NCBI GenBank assembly: GCA_031555675.1
Contig: JAVBUB010000175.1
Location: 1-14,698, forward strand
Origin: JAISJU01 sp031555675
GTDB lineage: Bacteria; Bacteroidota; Bacteroidia; Bacteroidales; Paludibacteraceae
DNA: 14,698 nucleotides
Direction: 5' to 3'
Shown here piece after piece: positions 1 to 6,837 of this stretch. The notes under the pieces are model-generated. The model had not been told where the DNA came from. It did not search any database and saw only the letters and a program-made list of their open reading frames with translations. The position numbers were made by a program, and so were the translations under genes. The stretch's first letter is position 1. Each line of letters begins with the position of its first letter.

Positions 1-643
1 CTGTAGATATTTCTGTTTTACCGCTTCCATCCAAATTTAGTTCTACATAAATATCGGTTTCTTTGGTTTGGCGTTGCACCACAGCGCGACGTTCTCCGGC
101 AAAGAGAAATTCGGTTATCTTGTCCCAATCAGTAGTTACCAAAGCACAATATGACTCCAAGTTCTTTTCTTTCAATAGCATTTCCGCTTCCTGGACATCT
201 TTAATAAAGATAGCTTTACATCCGAGATTCTTGGCTAACTCCACATCAGTAAGGCGATCACCAATCACAAAACAATGGGGCAAATCATATTCACCCGTCA
301 TATATTTACCCAGTAACCCGGTACGGGGCTTGCGGGTCGGCGCGTTATCTTCGGGAAAAGACGCATCAATGAGGATATCATCAAAAGTTATTCCTTCGTT
401 TTTCAACGTTTGTAGCATCTTACCCTGTACCAAGTCAAAGTTTTCCTGCGGATTACATGGTGTTCCCAGTCCATCCTGATTGGTTACCATTACAAACTCA
501 AAATCGAGCTTGGTGCGAATAAAATGTAAATTACGGATGACCTTGGGCAAAAATTCCATTTGCTCCAGGTTATCTACCTGAAAGGTAACGGGGGGCTCTA
601 TAATGAGCGTTCCGTCACGGTCTATGAAGAGGGCTTTTTTCAT
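1..643 (-). CDS. hisB: Bifunctional HisB: histidinol-phosphatase / imidazoleglycerol-phosphate dehydratase (C-terminal part off the window)
   Basis: Open frame of 214 codons from ATG at 643 to the left edge, without a stop. Residues 1 to about 165 form the HAD-type histidinol-phosphate phosphatase: DRDGT at 8-12 (nucleophile D8, acid/base D10), the VTNQDGLGT loop with T54 and N55, K105 in TRKPRTG, and GDRLTD at 128-133. From about residue 183 (AGERRAVVQRQTKETDI) the imidazoleglycerol-phosphate dehydratase domain begins; only its first 30 or so residues are here, and the full family protein is about 350-380 aa. The two domains catalyse steps 8 and 6 of histidine synthesis. The loop that carries the zinc-binding Cys/His cluster in E. 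coli HisB reads LIDASFPEDNAPTRKP and has no Cys or His; I recall the same in other Bacteroidota HisB. It is the last visible gene of the his unit, 73 bp after the four-helix gene. An AGGA lies upstream of the ATG. Confidence 0.97.
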   Translation of the reverse strand, partial: MKKALFIDRDGTLIIEPPVTFQVDNLEQMEFLPKVIRNLHFIRTKLDFEFVMVTNQDGLGTPCNPQENFDLVQGKMLQTLKNEGITFDDILIDASFPEDNAPTRKPRTGLLGKYMTGEYDLPHCFVIGDRLTDVELAKNLGCKAIFIKDVQEAEMLLKEKNLESYCALVTTDWDKITEFLFAGERRAVVQRQTKETDIYVELNLDGSGKTEIST

Positions 644-649
644 GTTGTT

Positions 650-693
650 TCCTATATGCCTTACTTTGTCCTATATGACATATCAGTCCTATA
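650..693 (-). repeat. Three direct TATAGGA repeats upstream of hisB
   Basis: Read on the minus strand, the heptamer TATAGGA occurs at 693-687, 675-669 and 656-650, at 18 and 19 base intervals, in the 73-bp gap between the four-helix gene and hisB. The last copy supplies an AGGA seven bases before the hisB ATG and could act as a weak ribosome-binding site. Spacing of 18-19 bases is not exactly two helical turns. The copies may be chance in such a short AT-rich gap, a binding site, or debris from an insertion. Confidence 0.35.
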
Positions 694-716
694 GGTATTA
701 TAAAATGATGATTTAC

Positions 717-1277
717 TTATTTCTTACCTTTCCTATGCTCTAGCCTCGCTTTTAACATCCTCTCCCTCATGCCACCATTCTCTACAAAGTCTTTCTCAAG
801 ACTTCGTATTTGTTGATTGAGCAAATAATTACACTGATGAATAAGGCAAATTACAATGTTAGCATAAATTTCGGCTGGTCTGGTGTTAAAGAAATCACGA
901 TAAGTTTCATAACTTTCTTTAGCCGAACGACCTAATTTTCTCACATAAAGAGCTTCTTTACTATCTTTTTCCCACAATATTTGATTATGAGTCCTTAAAT
1001 AATCACGATAATCTTCTAATAATTCTTCCAAACTGGCACGGGCTACATTCATCAATTTTATTTCTGTTTCTTTTGATGTTGCAGATGCCATACAGCCTTC
1101 CACAATATTTTGTTTTCCAGAACGAGCAGCTTGAACCATTTGATCAATGGTTCTGTCAAACTTCGACAGGAAACGATTACAAAAGTTAACTGTGGCATCG
1201 TAAATTATCAATGACTTCTTATAAGAAAGAAGCTGTTGATAGTTGCCATGCGACGGAATAAAACCATTATTGTTCAT
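717..1277 (-). CDS. Four-helix-bundle protein with 'suffix' domain
   Basis: 186 aa. The core, about residues 20-120, matches what I know of the four-helix-bundle family (S23 / 23S rRNA intervening-sequence proteins, related to the diversity-generating-retroelement factor Avd): amphipathic helices, the RSGKQNIVEG turn and the ASATSKETEIKLMNVARASLEELLEDYRDYLRT stretch (key residues K69-E70, E84-E85, D88-Y89). The C-terminal 65 or so residues, including IHQCNYLLNQQIRSLEKDF and a basic tail, resemble the suffix domain found on a subset of the family. The biochemical role is unknown; related bundles bind nucleic acid as oligomers. Its start lies 6 bp after the DUF3127 stop, so the two are probably translated from one message. 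No reverse transcriptase, template repeat or rRNA gene is nearby, so neither a DGR nor an rRNA intervening sequence explains it here. Residues 1-15 could be extra; the next Met is M47, inside the bundle, so the ATG at 1277 is kept. Confidence 0.85.
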   Translation of the reverse strand: MNNNGFIPSHGNYQQLLSYKKSLIIYDATVNFCNRFLSKFDRTIDQMVQAARSGKQNIVEGCMASATSKETEIKLMNVARASLEELLEDYRDYLRTHNQILWEKDSKEALYVRKLGRSAKESYETYRDFFNTRPAEIYANIVICLIHQCNYLLNQQIRSLEKDFVENGGMRERMLKARLEHRKGKK

Positions 1278-1283
1278 AAATAA

Positions 1284-1658
1284 TTAAAACGGCAAATCAA
1301 ATGCTTCATTCTCTGCAGGAATATCCATTTCGCCGAATGGTGGTGGCGAAGGTGGCATATTTTGTTGAGCGGATGCGTTTGAGCCTGCTGTTTCCGCTTC
1401 TATTCTCCATGCACGAATATCATTATACCAACGTCCGTTAAATTCGCGGCAATCTATATCAAAATCTATTTTCAGCATTTGGCCTTCCTGTATCTGATAT
1501 TGGTCTATTTTGTCGCCCCAAAGGTTAAACATCATTCTTTTGGGATATTGCGAATCAAGATTATATTCAAGTACATAATCTTGTTTTTTCCATTCACCGT
1601 TTTTACCCTGCCCTGTTTGCAAGGGAAGTACTACTACAATTTTTCCTTTTACTTCCAT
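1284..1658 (-). CDS. DUF3127 family OB-fold-like protein
   Basis: 124 aa. The first 87 residues are the DUF3127 domain: MEVKGKIVVVLPLQTGQGKNGEW opening with beta strands, then KKQDYVLEY, YPKRMMFNLWG, an acidic/aromatic strand and REFNGRWYNDIRAWRI. The pattern of short strands with conserved G and W is OB-fold-like, and the family is often described as resembling single-stranded DNA-binding proteins; no function is firmly known. Residues 88-124 form a low-complexity tail rich in Ala, Gln, Pro and acidic residues ending in DLPF, which recalls the disordered acidic tip of SSB proteins that recruits partners (inference). The start codon is one base past the hisC stop, and the next gene begins 6 bp after its own stop, so it is embedded in the his transcription unit. 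It has no evident role in histidine synthesis. Confidence 0.85.
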   Translation of the reverse strand: MEVKGKIVVVLPLQTGQGKNGEWKKQDYVLEYNLDSQYPKRMMFNLWGDKIDQYQIQEGQMLKIDFDIDCREFNGRWYNDIRAWRIEAETAGSNASAQQNMPPSPPPFGEMDIPAENEAFDLPF

Positions 1659-1659
1659 T

Positions 1660-2691
1660 TTATATTAATTTTTTCAATTCATTTATCAACGTATCGTTTT
1701 CTTTTTTAGTACCCACTGTAATACGCAAACAGCCTAAACATAAGGTAATCGTATTGCGGTTACGGACAATTATTCCTTTATCTACCATTTTATTATAAAT
1801 GGCGTTGGCATCGGGTACTTTTACCAACACAAAGTTAGCATCCGACGGATATATTTTTTCTACAAATGGTAATTGCCCAAGTTCTTTTTCCAGATAAGAA
1901 CGTTGTTCCAACAGCATGTTCACCCATTCGTTTTTGCGCTCTTCCATATCCAGTTGCTCGCTAACAAAGTTTTGAGTCAGGATATTGACATTATATGGGT
2001 ATTTTACTTTGTTGAAATAGCTGATAATTTCTTCGGAAGCAAAAGCCATTCCACAACGCACGGAAGCCAATCCCCATGCTTTAGAAAACGTTTGCAATAT
2101 AATAATATTCGGATAGTTGGACAACTCCTGCAACCATGATTTCTCCGACGAAAAGTCAATATAGGCTTCATCAATAATCACAATACCGTCAAAACCGGTT
2201 ACAATTTTAAGCATTTCGTTGCGATTGAGCAAATTCCCACTGGGATTATTGGGCGAGCATAAGAATATCACTTTGGTATGTTCGTTCACTGCCTGCAATA
2301 CACGGTCGGCATCAAGCGAAAAATCTTCGTTGAGTAATGCCCTGCGGTATTCTACGTTATTGATATCGGCACAAACTTTGTACATACCATAAGTGGGTTC
2401 AATAGCCACTATATTGTCTTGTTTGGGTTCACAAAAAATACGAACAATCAAGTCAATGGGTTCATCGCTGCCATTACCCAGCATGATTTGCTCCGGACGA
2501 ACGTGTTTTATCCTGGCTATTTTATCTTTCAACTTCCATTGCATCGGATCCGGATAACGGTTATAAGGCTCGTTCATGGGATTTTCGTTGGCATCCAAGT
2601 AAACCGATGCTTCGCCTTTGAACTCATCTCTGGCGCAAGAATATGGTTTTAAAGCGAATATATTGGGGCGGATTAATTTTTGTAAGTTCAT
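1660..2691 (-). CDS. hisC: Histidinol-phosphate aminotransferase HisC
   Basis: 343 aa, normal length for the family. It is a PLP fold-type I transaminase converting imidazole-acetol phosphate plus glutamate to histidinol phosphate. Visible motifs: N-terminal LDANENP (31-38), the NGSDEPID cofactor-phosphate turn (73-80), CSPNNPSG (145-152, N149 toward PLP), IIDEAY with D174 facing the pyridine nitrogen, and TFSKAWGLASVR with Schiff-base lysine K204 and R212 near the phosphate. The C-terminal LRITVGTKKEN supplies the substrate-carboxylate arginine. It begins 6 bp after the RhuM gene and ends 1 bp before the DUF3127 start, which points to one polycistronic message. No defects are seen. Confidence 0.97.
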   Translation of the reverse strand: MNLQKLIRPNIFALKPYSCARDEFKGEASVYLDANENPMNEPYNRYPDPMQWKLKDKIARIKHVRPEQIMLGNGSDEPIDLIVRIFCEPKQDNIVAIEPTYGMYKVCADINNVEYRRALLNEDFSLDADRVLQAVNEHTKVIFLCSPNNPSGNLLNRNEMLKIVTGFDGIVIIDEAYIDFSSEKSWLQELSNYPNIIILQTFSKAWGLASVRCGMAFASEEIISYFNKVKYPYNVNILTQNFVSEQLDMEERKNEWVNMLLEQRSYLEKELGQLPFVEKIYPSDANFVLVKVPDANAIYNKMVDKGIIVRNRNTITLCLGCLRITVGTKKENDTLINELKKLI

Positions 2692-2697
2692 GAGATT

Positions 2698-3708
2698 TTA
2701 TTTTTTTCTTTCTAATTGCTTTTGAGTTTGTTTTATATTTTCTAAAAAATCTTTTTCAACCTTTGATAATTCATCTATCATTTTCTTGCGATATTTTTCA
2801 TATTCCTGTTCCGCTTTTTCTATTGCTATTTTATGACTAATGCTTCCACCATCTTGCAAAATTCCTTTTCCATACCGCTTGGCAAAATCATTGAGTTCCA
2901 CAATCCAATCTTTCATATACATCGGGATATGCTGCATGGCGCGCAATTCTGCCAAATCAAAAAATGCAGAAACCATACGATTGAGTGTAGCCAACTCCGT
3001 TTCATTTAAGTAATTTTTAGCAATTCCGATTTCACTTTTCAACGGTTTTTCGCCCGAAAAAACAGTTAATCCCATAAATGGTAATTCTGCATTAGCTCGC
3101 TTGGCTATGATTTCAGCCGCCGTATGTCCATGAGCTGCAAAATGAATTTTGTTTTGCACAATTTTAAAAAAGCGTTGCGATTCGTCGGTGTGTGGGTCAT
3201 AATCTACGCTGGTGGCATAAAGATCCAGGACTTGTCTGTAGAACACTTTCTCGCTACTGCGAATATCGCGTATGCGTTCCAGCAGTTCCCGCCAATAATT
3301 GCCTCCTCCTGCACGTTTCAGCAAATCATCGTTCATCGCAAAACCCTTGACAATATACTCTTTCAATACGGAGTTTGCCCAACGACGAAATTGTGTTCCT
3401 CGTAGTGACTTTACTCGATAACCAACAGAAATAATGACATCTAAGTTATAATATTCTATAAGTCGTTCAACTTTCCGACTACCTTCCATTTGAACTGTTG
3501 CAAAATTTGCAACAGTTGAATTTTTATCAAGCTCGCCTTCTTCAAACACATTTTTGATATGCCGGGATACTGTTGATTTATCCCGCTGAAAAAGTTCCGC
3601 CATTTTGTCGAGCGACAACCAAGCGGTTTCACTTTCCATTCGGACATCAATTTTAGTTTGGCCGTCTTCTGTTTGGTAGATAATTATTTCAGATTGAGAA
3701 TCAAGCAT
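2698..3708 (-). CDS. RhuM family protein (COG3943-like), putative DNA-binding
   Basis: 336 aa. Residues 1-25 are beta-rich (IIIYQTEDGQTKIDVR); residues 28-60 (TAWLSLDKMAELFQRDKSTVSRHIKNVFEEGEL) form a clear helix-turn-helix, with S45-R49 likely in the recognition helix. Residues 86-125 hold the family hallmark YYNLDVIISVGYRVKS plus RGTQFRRWA. The middle (190-250) has AAHGHTAAEIIAKRA and LNETELATLNRM, also typical of RhuM proteins. Residues 295-336 are a strongly charged coiled coil. RhuM was named from a Salmonella pathogenicity island; its molecular role is unsettled, and homologues often travel with restriction-modification and other accessory genes. Here it sits alone between hisD (25 bp gap) and hisC (6 bp gap), in the same orientation and without a promoter or terminator I can see, so it should be co-transcribed with the his genes. 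Confidence 0.9.
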   Translation of the reverse strand: MLDSQSEIIIYQTEDGQTKIDVRMESETAWLSLDKMAELFQRDKSTVSRHIKNVFEEGELDKNSTVANFATVQMEGSRKVERLIEYYNLDVIISVGYRVKSLRGTQFRRWANSVLKEYIVKGFAMNDDLLKRAGGGNYWRELLERIRDIRSSEKVFYRQVLDLYATSVDYDPHTDESQRFFKIVQNKIHFAAHGHTAAEIIAKRANAELPFMGLTVFSGEKPLKSEIGIAKNYLNETELATLNRMVSAFFDLAELRAMQHIPMYMKDWIVELNDFAKRYGKGILQDGGSISHKIAIEKAEQEYEKYRKKMIDELSKVEKDFLENIKQTQKQLERKK

Positions 3709-3733
3709 CTTTAATGTTTTTAATAAATTATTT

Positions 3734-5008
3734 TTATTTCATTCTCAAACTTACTGCATTCTTATGCGCAAAAAGCTCTTCATTCTCGGCCATTATTTCA
3801 ATAGCCTCGCCTATGTTTTGTAAACCTTCTTTGGTTAATTCCTGAAAAGTGATCTTTTTCATAAAACTATCCAGGTTTACACCGCTATAAGCTTTGGCAT
3901 AACCATTGGTTGGCAAGGTATGGTTTGTTCCTGAAGCATAATCTCCGGCGCTTTCGGGTGTTAAATGGCCTAAGAAGATAGAACCTGCATTAGTAATTCT
4001 TTCAGCTACCTCTCTGTAGTTGGCCGTTGATATAATTAAGTGCTCCGGAGCATATTCGTTAGTCATTTCAATGGCTTCGGCCATATCTTTTACGATGATA
4101 ATCTTACTATGATCCAATGATTTTTTGGCTAAATCGGCACGTGGCAATAGTTCTACCTGTTTATTTACTTCTTCGATAACCTTGTTGGCTAATGCTTCGC
4201 TTGTTGTGATTAAAATAGCCTGACTATCCACGCCATGTTCCGCTTGTGATAACATATCCGATGCTACAAAAACAGGATTGGCTATTTCGTCGGCCAGCAC
4301 TTCTACTTCCGAAGGACCGGCAGGCATATCAATAGCCACCTCTTTGAGCGAAACGAGTTGTTTGGCACAGGTTACGTATTGGTTTCCGGGGCCAAATATC
4401 TTGTATACTTTCGGTACACTTTCAGTTCCGTATGCCATGGCGGCAATGGCTTGTATACCGCCTATTTTATATATCTTTGTAACCCCCGATATGTTGGCGG
4501 CAAATAATATAGCGGGATGTATTCGTCCTTCTTTATTTGGGGGAGAACATAGCACTATTTCTTTGCAACCTGCTATTTGTGCCGGAAGTGCGAGCATCAA
4601 TACAGTAGAAAACAATGGTGCTGTTCCTCCGGGAATATACAAGCCTACTTTATCAATAGCTACAGCCTTTTGCCAACAGGTAACACCAGGCATGGTTTCT
4701 ACCTTCGGTAAATCATGCTTTTGCGCAGTATGAAATGTTGAGATATTATTTTTGGCTAATAATATGGCTGATTTTAATGCTGGTGAAACTAGTTTTTCAG
4801 CTTCGACAATTTCATTATCACAGACTTGCAAGTCCGTCAATTGTACTTTATCAAATTTCAGTTCATATTCTTTTACGGCTTCGTCACCACGAGCACAAAC
4901 ATCATCCAACACAGTTTGCACTGTTTGGGTTAAGCGGCTGTTATCAAAAACCGGACGTGATAGTAGTGCTTTCCATTCGGACGGTTGAGGATATTTTATT
5001 ATTTTCAT
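3734..5008 (-). CDS. hisD: Histidinol dehydrogenase HisD
   Basis: 424 aa, full length. It catalyses the last two steps of histidine synthesis: two NAD-dependent oxidations of histidinol to histidine through a bound aldehyde. Zinc ligands can be placed at Q255 and H258 (SQAEHGVDSQ), D356 (ESAGDYASGTNH) and H415 (LFAHKNAV); the catalytic pair E322-H323 lies in APEHLII. All are offset by four from the E. coli numbering, which supports a complete active site. GLYIPGGTAPLFST (122-135) and FGPGNQYV (205-212) are the usual NAD-binding and glycine-rich segments. The ATG at 5008 overlaps the TGA that would have ended the upstream acetyltransferase gene before its frameshift, so the pair were probably once translationally coupled. 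Confidence 0.98.
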   Translation of the reverse strand: MKIIKYPQPSEWKALLSRPVFDNSRLTQTVQTVLDDVCARGDEAVKEYELKFDKVQLTDLQVCDNEIVEAEKLVSPALKSAILLAKNNISTFHTAQKHDLPKVETMPGVTCWQKAVAIDKVGLYIPGGTAPLFSTVLMLALPAQIAGCKEIVLCSPPNKEGRIHPAILFAANISGVTKIYKIGGIQAIAAMAYGTESVPKVYKIFGPGNQYVTCAKQLVSLKEVAIDMPAGPSEVEVLADEIANPVFVASDMLSQAEHGVDSQAILITTSEALANKVIEEVNKQVELLPRADLAKKSLDHSKIIIVKDMAEAIEMTNEYAPEHLIISTANYREVAERITNAGSIFLGHLTPESAGDYASGTNHTLPTNGYAKAYSGVNLDSFMKKITFQELTKEGLQNIGEAIEIMAENEELFAHKNAVSLRMK

Positions 5009-5288
5009 ATCATTTCTCTTTTTAATAAACTAATATATTCAAATCGGTATAACCGGAAACGAGCAACTCACCATCCCGCAAAATACCCTCGTGTTTGAAT
5101 CCGAGTTTCTCAGCTACACGGTTGCTGGGTACATTGCCTGTTCCTATTCTTATTTGGAGACGATTTAAATTTAATTCTTCATAACCATATTGAAGCAAAT
5201 ACATGGAAGCTGATGTGGCAATGCCTTTATTTTGAAATTCGGGTGATATCCAATAACCAATTTCGCCAATGATGAAGCACCCATTCTT
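5005..5288 (-). pseudogene. Relic of a RimJ/RimL-type GNAT N-acetyltransferase
   Basis: The intact part reads NGCFIIGEIGYWISPEFQNK from 5288, then GIATSA, the start of the acetyl-CoA-binding helix, then LNRLQIRIGTGNVPSNRVAE and KLGFKHEGILRDGELLVSGY. These are the C-terminal two thirds of a GNAT fold (YWISPEFQNKGIAT contains the pyrophosphate loop; N-x-x-S-N-R-V-A-E-K-L-G-F is the family's later motif). About 80-90 N-terminal residues are missing: the homology stops where a GC-rich repeat begins, with an in-frame TAA just upstream. At the other end the frame runs into an early TAA at 5022-5024, ending DLNILVY. Shifting by one inserted base after codon AAT gives ISLLKREMI then TGA at 5005, close to the usual DL-x-x-YSLLK ending, so a single-base deletion is likely. 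An ATG-initiated 60-residue piece (5022-5204) is not a functional enzyme. Confidence 0.8.
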
Positions 5289-5316
5289 AAGTCCCCCACG
5301 GGGGATTTAGGGGGCT
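5289..5316. repeat. GC-rich REP-like short palindromic repeat
   Basis: A 28-base element with three runs of five C or G: AAGTCCCCC, then CGGGGG, then GATTTAGGGGGCT. The first two runs are complementary and can fold back with a very small loop; the third run could compete for the same C-run. It stands out in an AT-rich region and fills nearly all the space between the broken acetyltransferase frame and the hisG stop (5 bases away). From memory, closely similar sequences recur in many Bacteroidota genomes; copy number in this genome cannot be judged from one window. It carries the TAA that closes the acetyltransferase frame. As RNA it might also form a stable hairpin within the his message. Confidence 0.65.
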
Positions 5317-5321
5317 AGTCT

Positions 5322-6173
5322 TTATAAAATCATCTTCTCAATCGGCACCACTAAAATACCTTGCGCACCCAATGCTTTCAATTGACCTATAATATCCCAA
5401 AATCTTTTTTCGTCAATAACCGAATGTAGCGAGCTCCAGCCGGTATCCATCAACGGTGTTACGGTTGGCGACTTCATACCGGGAAGTAATTGGCGTACCG
5501 CATCTATTTTATCATTCGGTATATTCAGAATAATGTATTTTTTCCCTTCTGCATTTTTATACGAATCAAAACGGAACAACAATTCATCCAGAATCTCTTT
5601 TTTATCTGCCGAAAGTTCTTTGTTGGCAATCATTAATGCTTCCGATTGCATCACTACTTCCACTTCTTTCAAATTGTTGCTGATAAGCGTTCCGCCGGAA
5701 CTTACAATATCAAAAATACAATCGGCCAATCCAATACCCGGGGCAATTTCTACCGAACCGGTAATCACATGTATATCGGAATTCACATTTTTTGATTTCA
5801 AAAACTTCTCCAAAATGCAAGGATACGAAGTGGCTATTTTCTTTCCTTCAAACCATTCTACTCCTTTGTAATCTACAGTTTTTGGAATAGCCAATGAAAG
5901 TCGGCACTTACTAAAACCAAGACGGCGTGTGATAACAGCATCTTCTGCTTTTTCTTCGTATTCATTTTCACCCACTACACCTACATCGGCAATACCACTG
6001 GCTACAGCTTGCGGAATATCATCATCGCGTAGAAAAAGAATTTCTACCGGGAAATTTTTAGCAGGAACTAACAAGGTTCTTTTTCCCGATTCTACTTTAA
6101 TACTTGATTCCGAAAGCATGGTCATGGTTTCTTCAAACAATCGTCCTTTGGCTTGAACTGCAATTCTTAACAT
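5322..6173 (-). CDS. hisG: ATP phosphoribosyltransferase HisG, long form
   Basis: 283 aa. It catalyses the first committed step of histidine synthesis, ATP plus PRPP to N1-(5-phosphoribosyl)-ATP. MLRIAVQAKGRL opens the catalytic core; DVGVVGENEY and the PRPP-binding loop ADCIFDIVSSGGTL (150-163) are clear. Residues from about 209 (KKYIILNIPNDKIDAVRQLL to the C-terminus ILVVPIEKMIL) form the ACT-like regulatory domain of the long form, which works as a hexamer without HisZ and is feedback-inhibited by histidine. Control is thus expected at two levels: enzyme inhibition and the attenuator upstream. It follows the thioesterase gene by 43 bp with no promoter I recognise between them. Confidence 0.97.
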   Translation of the reverse strand: MLRIAVQAKGRLFEETMTMLSESSIKVESGKRTLLVPAKNFPVEILFLRDDDIPQAVASGIADVGVVGENEYEEKAEDAVITRRLGFSKCRLSLAIPKTVDYKGVEWFEGKKIATSYPCILEKFLKSKNVNSDIHVITGSVEIAPGIGLADCIFDIVSSGGTLISNNLKEVEVVMQSEALMIANKELSADKKEILDELLFRFDSYKNAEGKKYIILNIPNDKIDAVRQLLPGMKSPTVTPLMDTGWSSLHSVIDEKRFWDIIGQLKALGAQGILVVPIEKMIL

Positions 6174-6216
6174 AAATAGTTGTTATTAATAGATTTTTAT
6201 ATTGACACTTAATAAA

Positions 6217-6714
6217 TTAGTCTGCATGTATTGTTAAATTACAGCGACTATGTTTTGGTATGTAATGAAACTTCTCCATAGCAACTTCCTGCGAGTATGT
6301 ATAATAACAAATTTGAGCTTGGGTGCAGAGTATTCCTTTTCCGTTTAAAATTTGCGCTTCCATGATGGCTATGTTTTTTTCCATTCTGACAAATTTTCCT
6401 CGAATTTGAATGATTCCGTCTGAAAATAATAATGGTTTCAGGTATTTTGTTTCCATTTTGGTTGTTACACCGCACGTATCCAATACATGGCTTACAGTCC
6501 AGCCGCCTACTTCGTCGAGCATAGTACATTGAATACCGCCATGTAATACATCTACCCAACTTTGAAAATTCGGTTGCGGTTCCCAAAAACAAACCAATTC
6601 TTCGCCATCCGCATAAAATTCCATATGCAGGCCAAAAGGGTTATGAGGTGCACAACCAAAGCAATTGTATCCCAAATGTTCTGTCCCTGCCCAAATACTA
6701 GGTATTTTTTCCAT
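6217..6714 (-). CDS. PaaI-like hotdog-fold thioesterase
   Basis: 165 aa. Residues 15-30 (YNCFGCAPHNPFGLHM) carry the CxxC plus NPFGL segment common in this branch of hotdog proteins. VLHGGIQCTMLDEVGGW at 56-72 has the HGG motif (58-60) and the D67/E68 pair at the start of the hotdog helix, where acyl-CoA thioesterases of the PaaI type keep the catalytic acid. The beta sheet follows (TTKMETKYLKPLLF, GIIQIRGKFV, NIAIMEAQIL, ILCTQAQICYY). The substrate is probably a small or aromatic acyl-CoA and cannot be told from sequence. It is the first structural gene after the His-rich leader and attenuator and lies 43 bp before hisG, so it should be expressed with the his genes. A link to histidine synthesis is not known to me; it may be a passenger. 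Confidence 0.88.
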   Translation of the reverse strand: MEKIPSIWAGTEHLGYNCFGCAPHNPFGLHMEFYADGEELVCFWEPQPNFQSWVDVLHGGIQCTMLDEVGGWTVSHVLDTCGVTTKMETKYLKPLLFSDGIIQIRGKFVRMEKNIAIMEAQILNGKGILCTQAQICYYTYSQEVAMEKFHYIPKHSRCNLTIHAD

Positions 6715-6739
6715 TATAAAATAACTAAATAAAACTACA

Positions 6740-6769
6740 AAAGGCTTACCATTTTTACGGTAAGCCTTT
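6740..6769 (-). terminator. Attenuator terminator hairpin of the his unit
   Basis: On the minus strand AAAGGCTTACC (6769-6759) pairs perfectly with GGTAAGCCTTT (6750-6740): an 11-bp stem and 8-base loop GTAAAAAT, followed by TGTAGTTTTATTT, a moderately U-rich tail. It lies between the His leader ORF and the first structural gene (start 6714), so it would stop transcription before the operon. There is no gene upstream on this strand that needs an end terminator here; the only ORF before it is the 15-codon leader. Expected to be active when histidyl-tRNA is plentiful. Confidence 0.8.
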
Positions 6770-6797
6770 CATTATAAATATTTATGACAATACACTA

Positions 6798-6837
6798 ACG
6801 GCCACCGATTATCGTTGGATAAAATGGATATGACCGT
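6798..6837 (-). promoter_or_regulatory. Alternative pairing segments 1 and 2 of the his attenuator
   Basis: Segment 1, ACGGTCAT (6837-6830), overlaps the His codons CAC GGT CAT of the leader and can pair with segment 2, GTGGCCGT (6805-6798): eight pairs including two G-U. Segment 2, as GGTGGCC (6806-6800), can instead pair with GGCTTACC (6766-6759), the 5' arm of the terminator, using GG-U-U wobble and one bulged base. A ribosome stalled on His codons would cover segment 1, free segment 2, sequester the terminator arm and allow readthrough. Pairings were found by eye; energies were not calculated. Confidence 0.6.

Noticed and set aside
63..479. 138-codon plus-strand frame opposite hisB.
   Set aside because: Shadow of the hisB coding strand; its translation shows no family features, while the minus strand encodes a clear HisB.
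717..1277. Diversity-generating retroelement, because the four-helix protein resembles Avd.
   Set aside because: No reverse transcriptase, no template/variable repeat pair and no target gene in the window; the suffix-domain form occurs outside DGRs.
5022..5204. A small functional acetyltransferase of 60 residues.
   Set aside because: It lacks the N-terminal half of the GNAT fold and much of the acetyl-CoA site, and its C-terminus is frameshifted; it is better explained as a relic.
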